From: Legionella impletisoli
Lineage (GTDB): Bacteria > Pseudomonadota > Gammaproteobacteria > Legionellales > Legionellaceae
Direction of reading: 5' to 3'
Assembly (NCBI RefSeq): GCF_900639875.1
Contig: NZ_CAAAIA010000009.1
Span: 1-63,281 of the forward strand
DNA length: 63,281 nt
The notes under the pieces are model-generated. The model worked only from the letters and a program-made list of their open reading frames with translations, did not search any database and was not told the origin of the DNA. Shown here piece by piece: positions 45,780 through 53,331 of the stretch (within the stretch, counting starts at the first letter, position 1; the number at the start of each line of letters is the position of its first letter). A program made the position numbers and the translations under genes.

Positions 45780-47263
45780 TTTTTATCCTTTCCATGTGAC
45801 ATATTATGCATGATGTGAAGTTTGGTGATCACAAAGCCTTTTTCATTTTTTATCATAATAAAGTGAATTGAATCGCCAACTTTGGCTGATGTTAATGAAA
45901 CGTCTTTAGCTACGGGTATTGTCATCACCATTTCTCCCATATCTAATGAGGAAATGGGTTGATGAAAAATCGTAATTTGATGATTTTCTATATCAATCGC
46001 TTTAATACTACCCATACCAATGTGTTCGGTTTTAATGCTTTTAGGGTCCTTAGATTTGATATTTTTCTTGTCATCAATTCGGTTAATGGCTGCTTTCATA
46101 TTTGATTCAGAGTCAATTAAAAATTGCGCGGAGGTAACGACTTCCTCATCTCCCTTAAGTCCAGATAATACTTGATAAAAATTTCCTGACTCGATACCAA
46201 TGGCTACTGGCTGTGCTCTAAAACGTCCTTTACCTAGTGACACAATGACTCTATCATTGTCGCCCGTTCTTATCAGTGAAAGCTTAGGAATAACCAGGGT
46301 GTTTTCAATCGGGTTGCTAATAATTTTTACATTCGTATACATGTTTGGTTTAAGGGTGAAATCTGGATTTGGAAAAACCAGTCTTACCCTTAAGGTATGT
46401 GTTTTGGCATCAAGTCTTGGGTAAATATAATCAACAACACCTTGCCAAGTTTTTCCGGGTAGATAGGGAAGTGTTGCAATGGCTGCTTGATTTTGTTTTA
46501 TCCAGTCAGATTGATATTCAAAAACTTCGGCGATTATCCATATTTTAGATAAGTCCTCAATGCTAAGTAATTCAGTGTCTGGCTTTACAAACTGACCTTC
46601 ACGTACGTTTATTTTTGAAACAATGCCACTTTGACTGGCAAAAATTTTAACTTGCTCCATCAACTTTCGAGAAGTTATCAGTTGTTTTATTTGTGATTCG
46701 GCCATACCCAATGTAATTAGTTTCTTTTTGCCGGCCTCAATTAAGGCCCTGTTATTATTTTTAAGCGCTATTATCAATTCTTCTTGCGCATTATTTAGTG
46801 TTGGTGAGTATAGTGTCATCAATAGTTGACCTTGCTTGACTTGTTCACCGGTTGCTTTGACAAATTGTTCTTTAATCCAACCATCAGCAAAAGTATGAAT
46901 ATGTTCAATATTGTTTTCATCAACCGTGACATATCCAACAGTTTTTACTATGCGCGACAAATTTTGTTTGGAAACTTTTGCTGTTTTAACCCCTAGATTA
47001 TTAACAACCGATGAGGAAATCTGAATGGTGTCTTTGTCTTGCGTGTTTTTATCCTCATAGACAGGAACCAAATCCATGCCCATCGGCGATTTGCCGGGTT
47101 TATCTCTTCGATAGTTTGAATCCATGGGCGCAACCCAATACAAAACTTTCCGCTCTGTTTTTGAATGGCTTGAAACTTTAGTTGATTGCCAAAAGTGGAA
47201 GAAAAACATGCCTGCTAAAAAAACGATAATTAAAACCAATACCTCAATGATTCTGCGCTTCAT
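45776..47263 (-). CDS. cusB: CusB adaptor fused to a CusF-like domain
   Basis: 495 residues. One N-terminal membrane anchor, then a heavy-metal-binding motif region (YWVAPMDSNYRRDKPGKSPMGMDLVPV, about 43-69, in pieces), hairpin, lipoyl and beta-barrel domains, and a C-terminal CusF-like domain (about 415-490: IKAIDIENHQITIFHQPI ... GEMVMTIPV). In E. coli CusF is a separate periplasmic copper chaperone; here it is fused to the adaptor. Second gene of the operon cusC-cusB-cusA-permease. Confidence 0.9.
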   Translation of the reverse strand: MKRRIIEVLVLIIVFLAGMFFFHFWQSTKVSSHSKTERKVLYWVAPMDSNYRRDKPGKSPMGMDLVPVYEDKNTQDKDTIQISSSVVNNLGVKTAKVSKQNLSRIVKTVGYVTVDENNIEHIHTFADGWIKEQFVKATGEQVKQGQLLMTLYSPTLNNAQEELIIALKNNNRALIEAGKKKLITLGMAESQIKQLITSRKLMEQVKIFASQSGIVSKINVREGQFVKPDTELLSIEDLSKIWIIAEVFEYQSDWIKQNQAAIATLPYLPGKTWQGVVDYIYPRLDAKTHTLRVRLVFPNPDFTLKPNMYTNVKIISNPIENTLVIPKLSLIRTGDNDRVIVSLGKGRFRAQPVAIGIESGNFYQVLSGLKGDEEVVTSAQFLIDSESNMKAAINRIDDKKNIKSKDPKSIKTEHIGMGSIKAIDIENHQITIFHQPISSLDMGEMVMTIPVAKDVSLTSAKVGDSIHFIMIKNEKGFVITKLHIMHNMSHGKDKK

Positions 47264-47264
47264 A

Positions 47265-48533
47265 TTATTTTCCCTGTAAATATAGAAGGTTTATGCGAGC
47301 CGCATCCCTGTCAACCTTAACCTTTAATGCTTCTAATTCTGTGTTTAATTGACGAACGTAGGCCCTGGCCAGCGTTGGAAAATCGGTTTGAAAATTTTGA
47401 TATGCCGTCATAGTGGCTTTAGCATATTGATTGGCTTGTGGAATCAATGAGCCTATAAATAATTGCGTGCTTTTTTGTTGTTGCTGCCAGATATTGTATT
47501 GAATATTGAGGTATTCTCTTAAGTTTCGATAGTGACTCATTCGGTCTTTTTCAGAAGCCAGTAAGTTATCTTGGCTTGATTTTAAGCTTTTATCCTGCCT
47601 ATTTTGAGTAAATACAGGTAAATCCATATTAACAGTGGCTGTTAAAAAGTCCGGCCACTTTCGCCCATCAATTCCGCGCCCCTGTCGAAATCCATACCCG
47701 ACATTGACATTAAAACCTGGTTTATATTGCTCAAGAGCCAAGTGCACTTTAGCTTGAAATGCAGAAATCGTTGCTGAATCAGTTTTTAATTCGGGATGCT
47801 GTTGTACGGCGTTCAATAATTTTTGCTTTGCTGGCAGTGAAGGCCATAGAGGCAGATTTGAGGCTTGTGCTTTATGCGCATTGGATTCACTTATCCAGCG
47901 TGCCAATTGAAACCTGGCTGTTTGAATTTGTTCATCGATTTGAATCAACCGATTGTCTAATTCAGAGAGTTCCAATTGTGCTCGAATCACATCCTTTTGT
48001 TGCGCTTTATTATTGGCCAGCATAGATTTGGCGACTTCAAGTAATTCTTTAAAAATAGCCTTTTCTTTTACTACAATGGTTCTTGCTTGTTGCCAGTAAA
48101 ATAAGTGAAGCCAACTTAAGCGTACTTTTTGAAGAATATCTAAGCGCATGCTTTGCAACTTAAAAAATTCAGCCTTGGCCAAGCAACTTTTCTCTTGTGA
48201 GCCAAACTTTAGGCTTTTTCCTCTAGGAATATATTGACTAAGGCCTATTTGAATTTGCGTCATGGGTTCTTGGTTAAACTTAAAGGTATCAACAGGAACG
48301 TTTAGTGTTCCCCCGAAAAGGCTTGGGTCTGGGGATTGATTTGCAGCAATTGCAGCCTGGTATAAGGATTCATTTTTTGCTCTTAAAGATTGGAGTTCTG
48401 TTGAGTGCTCAATAGCAAGATTTTCCGCTTGCTTTAAACTCAAAGCGTTAGCAAATGAAGCGCTCCAGACTGATGTGAGCCCAATTACAAACAAAATTAA
48501 TCTGTATTTATTTATCTTGTGCATCCTATGCAT
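47265..48533 (-). CDS. cusC: CusC-type outer-membrane efflux protein
   Basis: 422 residues from ATG 48533, with AGGAAAG 7 bases upstream. Signal peptide (LILFVIGLTSVWSASFANA), then the TolC-like fold with two helical hairpin halves (LKQAENLAIEHSTELQSLRA; LLNAVQQHPELKT). Outer channel of the Cus pump and first gene of its operon. A single cysteine (KSCLAKAE) lies mid-chain and is not a lipobox, so unlike E. coli CusC it is not an obvious lipoprotein. Confidence 0.88.
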   Translation of the reverse strand: MHRMHKINKYRLILFVIGLTSVWSASFANALSLKQAENLAIEHSTELQSLRAKNESLYQAAIAANQSPDPSLFGGTLNVPVDTFKFNQEPMTQIQIGLSQYIPRGKSLKFGSQEKSCLAKAEFFKLQSMRLDILQKVRLSWLHLFYWQQARTIVVKEKAIFKELLEVAKSMLANNKAQQKDVIRAQLELSELDNRLIQIDEQIQTARFQLARWISESNAHKAQASNLPLWPSLPAKQKLLNAVQQHPELKTDSATISAFQAKVHLALEQYKPGFNVNVGYGFRQGRGIDGRKWPDFLTATVNMDLPVFTQNRQDKSLKSSQDNLLASEKDRMSHYRNLREYLNIQYNIWQQQQKSTQLFIGSLIPQANQYAKATMTAYQNFQTDFPTLARAYVRQLNTELEALKVKVDRDAARINLLYLQGK

Positions 48534-48581
48534 CAACTTTCCTATTCATTTTAAATTACACAGGGCAAAAGATTCAAAATT

Positions 48582-49208
48582 CTATGCCTGATTTTCTTTA
48601 TTACGTAGATTTCTTTTTCTTACGTAGTTATTAAGCCCAATGTGATTGGTGTATCCTAAGAAATTAGCAATTTTTCTAACCGATAATCCTAAATTCAATA
48701 GTTCCTTTATTTTTTCAACATCCTTATCAAATTTACTTTTTTGTATTGTGCCTTTGGGTTTTCCAAGCCTTATGCCTTGCCTTTTTTTACTAGCCAGCGC
48801 TTCTTTTGTTCTTAAACTAATTAAATCTCTTTCAAGTTCAGAAAACAATGAGAATAATGTAATCATTACTTTTGAGGTCATGTCGTGTTGTTTAATATCC
48901 AGTTGTTGTTTGATGACAATAACACGCACCTTTTTTTTCAATAACTCATTTATAAGACCGATTACTTCCGCAGTGCTTCTTCCTAACCGACTTAACTCAG
49001 TTACTATTAATATATCAGCATTGTTTAAAGCGAACATCATCTCATCAATGCGTCTTTCTTTGCTTGTTTTTCTGCTCGATGCAGACATTTCAATAAAACT
49101 ACTAATTTGAAATTGTTGTTTTTTTGCGTATTCAAAAATCTCCAGCTTTTGGTTGTTTAAATCTTGCTTATCTGTTGAGGTTCGAATATAGGCAATGATT
49201 TTGTTCAT
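48582..49208 (-). CDS. Serine resolvase/invertase
   Basis: 208 residues. The catalytic serine is in YIRTSTDKQDLNNQ (about residue 10), with conserved RLGRSTAEV and the long E-helix (SELERDLISLRTKEAL). A C-terminal HTH (LGLSVRKIANFLGYTN) binds the site. It is of Tn3/Hin resolvase size. No transposase is next to it, so it may be a remnant of the element that brought the metal genes or a plasmid multimer resolvase. A palindrome near 49238 may be its site. Confidence 0.9.
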   Translation of the reverse strand: MNKIIAYIRTSTDKQDLNNQKLEIFEYAKKQQFQISSFIEMSASSRKTSKERRIDEMMFALNNADILIVTELSRLGRSTAEVIGLINELLKKKVRVIVIKQQLDIKQHDMTSKVMITLFSLFSELERDLISLRTKEALASKKRQGIRLGKPKGTIQKSKFDKDVEKIKELLNLGLSVRKIANFLGYTNHIGLNNYVRKRNLRNKENQA

Positions 49209-49237
49209 AAATTTACCAAAATTTAGCTTCGTTAATA

Positions 49238-49249
49238 TATAACGTTATA
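49238..49249. other. Possible resolvase crossover palindrome
   Basis: A perfect 12-bp palindrome, TATAACGTTATA, in an AT-rich stretch 30 bases upstream of the resolvase start. Serine resolvases usually bind res sites directly upstream of their own gene, so this is a candidate subsite I. Weak evidence, since AT-rich palindromes are common. Confidence 0.35.
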
Positions 49250-49372
49250 ATATATTTATAATTATACAGTTATGATAATAAAAATGAAGTGTTTTGAATT
49301 AACAAAATAAATGCGTATAAACGAGCGTTATTTGTTATACAAAAAAGCTGACCATCAAGAGCTAAAAACCGA

Positions 49373-49407
49373 ATTACCTTGACAAGGTAATGCAGTTGCA
49401 TTACTAT
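49373..49407 (+). promoter_or_regulatory. prlF promoter with two overlapping operators
   Basis: A -35 TTGACA at 49379-49384 and -10 TACTAT at 49402-49407 are 17 bases apart. Two palindromes overlap them: ATTACCTTG-A-CAAGGTAAT at 49373-49391 and GTAATGCA-GT-TGCATTAC at 49387-49404, sharing GTAAT. This is the arrangement expected for autorepression by the antitoxin or toxin-antitoxin complex. Confidence 0.75.
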
Positions 49408-49437
49408 ATACAATATAATCTTATTTTGGAGTAGCTT

Positions 49438-49767
49438 ATGAATAATTCCATTATAGTCAGCGAATCAACATTAACTGATCGTTATCAAACGACAGTTCCT
49501 GAACCCATTAGAAAAGCGCTGCATTTGAATAAACGAGCCAAAATTCGATATACCATTCAATCTGATGGGAGTGTTGTTTTATCCCGCGCTGAAAACAATG
49601 ATACTGATCCTGTTCTTTCTGAGTTCTTACATTTCTTGGCTGAGGATATATCTAAGCACCCCGCTCATTTAAAGACTGTTAACAACGAATTGGTTTCTTA
49701 TGTATCAACACTGGTTTCAGACATAGATGTTAATTTGGATGAACCATTATCTGATGAGGAAGACTAA
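49438..49767 (+). CDS. prlF: PrlF-family antitoxin (AbrB/SpoVT fold)
   Basis: 109 residues. The N terminus has the swapped-hairpin AbrB motif (STLTDRYQTTVPEPIRKALHLNKRAKIRYTI), which binds DNA, and the acidic C-terminal tail (VNLDEPLSDEED) would neutralise the toxin. ATG is preceded by TTGGAG. The toxin gene starts 2 bases after its stop. Confidence 0.9.
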   Translation: MNNSIIVSESTLTDRYQTTVPEPIRKALHLNKRAKIRYTIQSDGSVVLSRAENNDTDPVLSEFLHFLAEDISKHPAHLKTVNNELVSYVSTLVSDIDVNLDEPLSDEED

Positions 49768-49769
49768 GT

Positions 49770-50258
49770 TTGACATCAAGTAACACCATTACTGTAAATG
49801 GCTGGACTATATTCGTGCACCCGATGTTTATGGATGAATATGAAGGCTTAATAAACCAAGTCGAGAAACTTAAGAAAAAAGATCCAGTCAATTATAAGAA
49901 TAAAAATGCCACCAAGCGATTAGCAGCAATTAATAAATTGGCTTTTGAAATAATTCCGCAAGATCCAACGCTACCAGAATATCGTCAAGGATCAACTTTG
50001 GGAAGGGAGCATAAGCACTGGTATAGGGCAAAATTTTTTCAACAATATCGTCTATTTTTCAGATATCACTCAGAGTCCAAGGTTATTGTATATGCTTGGG
50101 TGAATAATGAAAAAAATAAAAGGGCATATGATAGCAAAACAGATGCTTATAAAGTTTTTGAAAAAATGTTAAATAAAGGAAATCCTCCTGATGGTTGGGA
50201 AGCGCTTTTGAAAGAAGCGAAAAAAGCATCTTGTCATTTATCAAGAGTCATTGATTAA
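49770..50258 (+). CDS. yhaV: YhaV-family toxin (ribosome-dependent RNase)
   Basis: 162 residues from a TTG start 2 bases after prlF. RelE-superfamily fold with conserved YhaV sequence (LGREHKHWYRAKFFQQYRLFFRYH; IVYAWVNNEKNKRAYDSKTDAY). It cleaves mRNA when not held by PrlF and so stabilises the segment. The rare start codon next to the antitoxin stop suggests translational coupling that keeps toxin low. Confidence 0.92.
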   Translation: MTSSNTITVNGWTIFVHPMFMDEYEGLINQVEKLKKKDPVNYKNKNATKRLAAINKLAFEIIPQDPTLPEYRQGSTLGREHKHWYRAKFFQQYRLFFRYHSESKVIVYAWVNNEKNKRAYDSKTDAYKVFEKMLNKGNPPDGWEALLKEAKKASCHLSRVID

Positions 50259-50313
50259 ATCATTCTACTAACATTTTATCTTTATTTTATTTAATCCTCA
50301 TCATTTAAATTCC

Positions 50314-50347
50314 AAGAGGTCTAACTTTGTAGATTGTTAGACCTCTT
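50314..50347. repeat. Right att-like site: perfect inverted repeat around the shared spacer
   Basis: AAGAGGTCTAAC (50314-50325) and GTTAGACCTCTT (50336-50347) form a perfect 12-bp inverted repeat around a 10-base spacer. The first 19 bases from 50316 equal 33975-33993. Two inverted arms around a short spacer is the layout of a tyrosine-recombinase core site. It could also act as a terminator for yhaV, since it is followed by TTTTG. Confidence 0.65.
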
Positions 50348-50417
50348 TTGAATGTGTAGCAGATGTAGCAATGTAGCAGTAACAAAAATTAAAATCGGAT
50401 TTCAATAATTCTTGATC

Positions 50418-50438
50418 TGTAGTCACAATGAGACTACA
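50418..50438. promoter_or_regulatory. Operator of the dinJ-yafQ module
   Basis: A 7-bp inverted repeat (TGTAGTC at 50418-50424, GACTACA at 50432-50438, spacer 7) lies 31 bases before the dinJ start, followed by AT-rich sequence that could be the -10 region. Expected autoregulatory site of DinJ. Confidence 0.6.
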
Positions 50439-50469
50439 ATAATAATATATAGATTTTCGGAGAAATAAC

Positions 50470-50736
50470 ATGGCTAATGTAGATACTTATGTACGCGCCA
50501 GAATCGATTCAGAAACCAAAATGCGAGCAGCCGATGCATTAGAGGCCATGGGGTTGTCAGTATCCGATGCCATTCGTCTGTTGATGTTGCGTATTGCCGA
50601 TGAAAAGCGCATGCCTTTTGAAGTCAGGGTTCCTAATAAGGCAACCCGTGATGCCATACGTGAACTTGAAGCGGGCAAGGGTAAAAAATTCAGCAGTATT
50701 GATTCCTTGATGGATGATCTGAATGCGGACGATTGA
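50470..50736 (+). CDS. dinJ: DinJ/RelB-family antitoxin
   Basis: 88 residues. N-terminal ribbon-helix-helix (VDTYVRARIDSETKMRAADALEAMGLSVSDAIRLLMLRIADEKRMPFEV, in pieces) is characteristic of DinJ/RelB. The C-terminal tail binds the toxin. ATG follows CGGAG. Overlaps yafQ by 14 bases. Confidence 0.92.
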   Translation: MANVDTYVRARIDSETKMRAADALEAMGLSVSDAIRLLMLRIADEKRMPFEVRVPNKATRDAIRELEAGKGKKFSSIDSLMDDLNADD

Positions 50737-51004
50737 GCGCTCCACTAAATTTAAAAAAGACTATAAGCGAGAATTAAAAGGCAGGTATCGAGATGTCCTT
50801 GAGTCAGAATTAAAAATGGTTCTGGTTGTCTTAATGAAGGACGAAGCCTTGGATGTTCGTTATCGTGACCATGACTTAAGCGGCAATTGGGCTGGTTATA
50901 GAGAGTGTCATATTAAACCTGATTTGCTTTTGATTTACCGTAAACTAGATGGTGATATTTTAAGACTTGCTAGGCTTGGCTCTCATAGTGAGCTTTTCAG
51001 CTAA
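50723..51004 (+). CDS. yafQ: YafQ-family mRNA interferase toxin
   Basis: 93 residues. RelE fold with the YafQ pattern (STKFKKDYKRELKGRY; YRDHDLSGNWAGYRECHIKPDLLLIYR; RLGSHSELF). The histidines and aspartate of the YafQ catalytic site are visible (H in RDHDL, D in KPDLLL, H in SHSELF). Partner of dinJ; second toxin-antitoxin pair, just outside the right att-like repeat. Confidence 0.92.
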   Translation: MRTIERSTKFKKDYKRELKGRYRDVLESELKMVLVVLMKDEALDVRYRDHDLSGNWAGYRECHIKPDLLLIYRKLDGDILRLARLGSHSELFS

Positions 51005-51011
51005 TCAACCC

Positions 51012-52508
51012 CTACATGGCATAAGGGTTCAATTTAACCACCGTTTTCTGGTTTTGCTTATTAATTCGGATGTAATTGTGGTTTGCAAGTAATTCCAACG
51101 CCTCATCACGTGCTTGTTTATCCCGTATGGGGCTAAATTGCTGAATTTCTCTGGGCGTGGTTTGATGCTTATCATGGGTTATCAGCCAATCCAGCAAACG
51201 CTGGGCTTCCAGTATTTCTTCTTTTTCTGACTGAATGCTGAATATTCGTCTGGTTTCAAACAGGTGCCAGCTGATAATGGCAATAGCCTGCTCCATATGT
51301 TCTGAACGTATATCACCCTCACTTCCTGAATACAAATGAAACAAAGCTGCGAGTCTTGCTGCATTTTCAGGAGCTTTGGAGGCAAAGTCTTTGATGTTTG
51401 ACCATTGACCGTGATCGGATACGCCACTTTCTGTTTCATTGAAAAAATGAATCCAGTGTTTTTTAGCATCAGCTCCCATATGCAGGGTAGGGAGGTTAAT
51501 GCAACCTGCCTGAGTCAGTTGTTTGGAAACATTCAAGCAGTCTTGTAATCGATTTTCCAAGCTTTCAAGATAGCCAAAATCCTTGGGTGGCTCCTGGTAA
51601 AATCGATTACCCATCGAGCTTTTTGGATAAGCCATTAAGCACCGTGCCAGGAACCCACTTTGTCTGTGAATCCCTGTGGCTTGGGAGCTTAATTGTTGCA
51701 ATAACAATGGCTGCATCATTAAATTTAATGTTAGCCTTCTGTTTTGAATCATAAAACTTTGGCTTGTTTTTCTGTGTGCTGTAAATGTCTTTCCATCCCA
51801 CAAACGGTTTAAAAGTGCCACAAAACGGGTAGGGTTGGACTGCATACTGTGGCTTCCCAGAACAATCCCTGCTTCGTCCGACCAAAGAGAAGCACTCGGC
51901 CAGCCATTGGCAAGATGTACTGCTAGGGCTTCCTGGGTTGCATCCTCGAAATATAGCGTGGGTAAAAGCGGTATTTCAGGTTCCTGATCAACTAAGAAAG
52001 CAAGTTGAAACTTTAAGTGTTCAGCATCTTCACCAGAAAAAGAGCATCGTTTAATTTGAGATAATAAACCGTCACGTTCCATCTGCCAGGCATGATGTAA
52101 AGTCATGGCTGTTTTAACTTCGCTTTCTCGCTTTCGTCGAAATGATTTTTCCCAAGATCTGACTGGTTTTGAAAAAAGGTTGTCAATGGCTGATTTGCGC
52201 TCACCGGAGTTGGCCACCATTAGAAAGTATAAGGATACAGGGCTTTTTAAATATTTGTCTCTTGCTACATTGGCCATTGATTGGCAGGCTAGTGATATGT
52301 TGGCAAGTAAACTTCCAGCAATTAACGGAATAGGTTGTTTCCCGTATTGGTGGTATTTCGTAATAATGTCTTGCAAATTAGAGGGGAACGCTTCAATAGG
52401 GTAAGGGAGAGCGTTATTAATATCATCAACCAATGGTGTTGGATGCTCCCAATTGGCACATGTTTGATGGGTTTTTGGCTTAAAAGACGTATTGTACATT
52501 AAATTCAT
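51012..52508 (-). CDS. DUF3987 (YfjI-like) protein
   Basis: 498 residues. The family is found on prophages and islands, with a degenerate P-loop NTPase core similar to replication helicases. Seen here: LMVANSGERKSAIDNLF (about 93-109) in place of a Walker A, LYFEDATQEAL, and ASLWSDEAGIVLGSHS as a Walker-B-like region. A C-terminal winged-helix-like region (TTPREIQQFSPIRDKQARDEAL) could bind DNA. It converges on yafQ with a gap of 7 bases. Precise role unknown. Confidence 0.82.
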   Translation of the reverse strand: MNLMYNTSFKPKTHQTCANWEHPTPLVDDINNALPYPIEAFPSNLQDIITKYHQYGKQPIPLIAGSLLANISLACQSMANVARDKYLKSPVSLYFLMVANSGERKSAIDNLFSKPVRSWEKSFRRKRESEVKTAMTLHHAWQMERDGLLSQIKRCSFSGEDAEHLKFQLAFLVDQEPEIPLLPTLYFEDATQEALAVHLANGWPSASLWSDEAGIVLGSHSMQSNPTRFVALLNRLWDGKTFTAHRKTSQSFMIQNRRLTLNLMMQPLLLQQLSSQATGIHRQSGFLARCLMAYPKSSMGNRFYQEPPKDFGYLESLENRLQDCLNVSKQLTQAGCINLPTLHMGADAKKHWIHFFNETESGVSDHGQWSNIKDFASKAPENAARLAALFHLYSGSEGDIRSEHMEQAIAIISWHLFETRRIFSIQSEKEEILEAQRLLDWLITHDKHQTTPREIQQFSPIRDKQARDEALELLANHNYIRINKQNQKTVVKLNPYAM

Positions 52509-52643
52509 GAGAAAATGTAAATTGGTTATCTTAACTTAATAGTCATATATTGTCCTGTTATCTAAGATAATTGATAAAATTAAAATTGTAATTCCATCAT
52601 AAATTTATTTTCACTAATAACCAAATATTAAGGATTAACAGCC

Positions 52644-53165
52644 ATGTTCTTTTTATCAATATGGGGTGCGGTTACAGGTACGGTTGGCACTATTTTAGGG
52701 ATAATTAGCATCACTTTAAAAATTAAAGAATTCAACAGGAATAAACCCAACTTAGTTTGTAAATCCCAGATTAAATATTCGACTATTAATAATTTGGATG
52801 TACGTATTTTTATAAGCTCAACAGGTCGAACCCCTATTCAAATAAATAAAATAAAAGTCTATGTTTTACCGAGAAAATTTTGGATGAGAATACTAAAGTC
52901 ATATTACTATAAAAAAAGAAAAGCAATTTTAGAACTAAATGTACCTAAAACAACACTTAATGAGCAAGAAAAAATAGATTTTAAGTTAGCTATTCCTCAA
53001 GATCTTGAATATAGCGATATATATAAAATATCCATTATTGATGGAGTGGATAAAGAGTGGCCAGTAGATTGGCCTAGTGTTTCAACAGTAAAGAAAAAGA
53101 CAAATCAAACAGTCTGTCATATTAACATCCTATCAAATAGGCTAAAGATTTTATTTAGAAGTTGA
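52644..53165 (+). CDS. Hypothetical membrane-anchored protein
   Basis: 173 residues. One N-terminal transmembrane segment (SIWGAVTGTVGTILGIISITL, read up to residue 25) is followed by a soluble, beta-rich basic domain (VRIFISSTGRTPIQINKIKVYVLPRKF). No family recognised. It stands alone on the plus strand next to the zinc-ribbon nuclease gene, so a defence-associated role is conceivable but unsupported. Confidence 0.55.
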   Translation: MFFLSIWGAVTGTVGTILGIISITLKIKEFNRNKPNLVCKSQIKYSTINNLDVRIFISSTGRTPIQINKIKVYVLPRKFWMRILKSYYYKKRKAILELNVPKTTLNEQEKIDFKLAIPQDLEYSDIYKISIIDGVDKEWPVDWPSVSTVKKKTNQTVCHINILSNRLKILFRS

Positions 53166-53286
53166 ATATAAGATCCCCTTAAAAGGTAGTTACACTCCCG
53201 GGCGTTGGTTTAATAAAAAGAAAGAGCTTATGGAAATGATCGAGCATATTCATCTCAAAGCAAGAAAAAAAATTTATGAATGGTGA
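53161..53286 (+). pseudogene. Possible C-terminal gene remnant
   Basis: An open frame with no good start reads VEYKIPLKGSYTPGRWF and then NKKKELMEMIEHIHLKAR, ending at TGA 53286 (41 codons). The sequence is protein-like (PGRWF, amphipathic helix) rather than random. It could be the tail of a lost gene left by an insertion or deletion between 53165 and 53286. Not recognised; low confidence. Confidence 0.25.
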
Positions 53287-53331
53287 AATCGATAGAATAA
53301 CTCTATCGTAGTAATGGTATCGCTATACATA

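Noticed and set aside
48582-49208. Complete Tn3-family transposon around the resolvase
   Set aside because: No tnpA and no 38-bp terminal inverted repeats seen.
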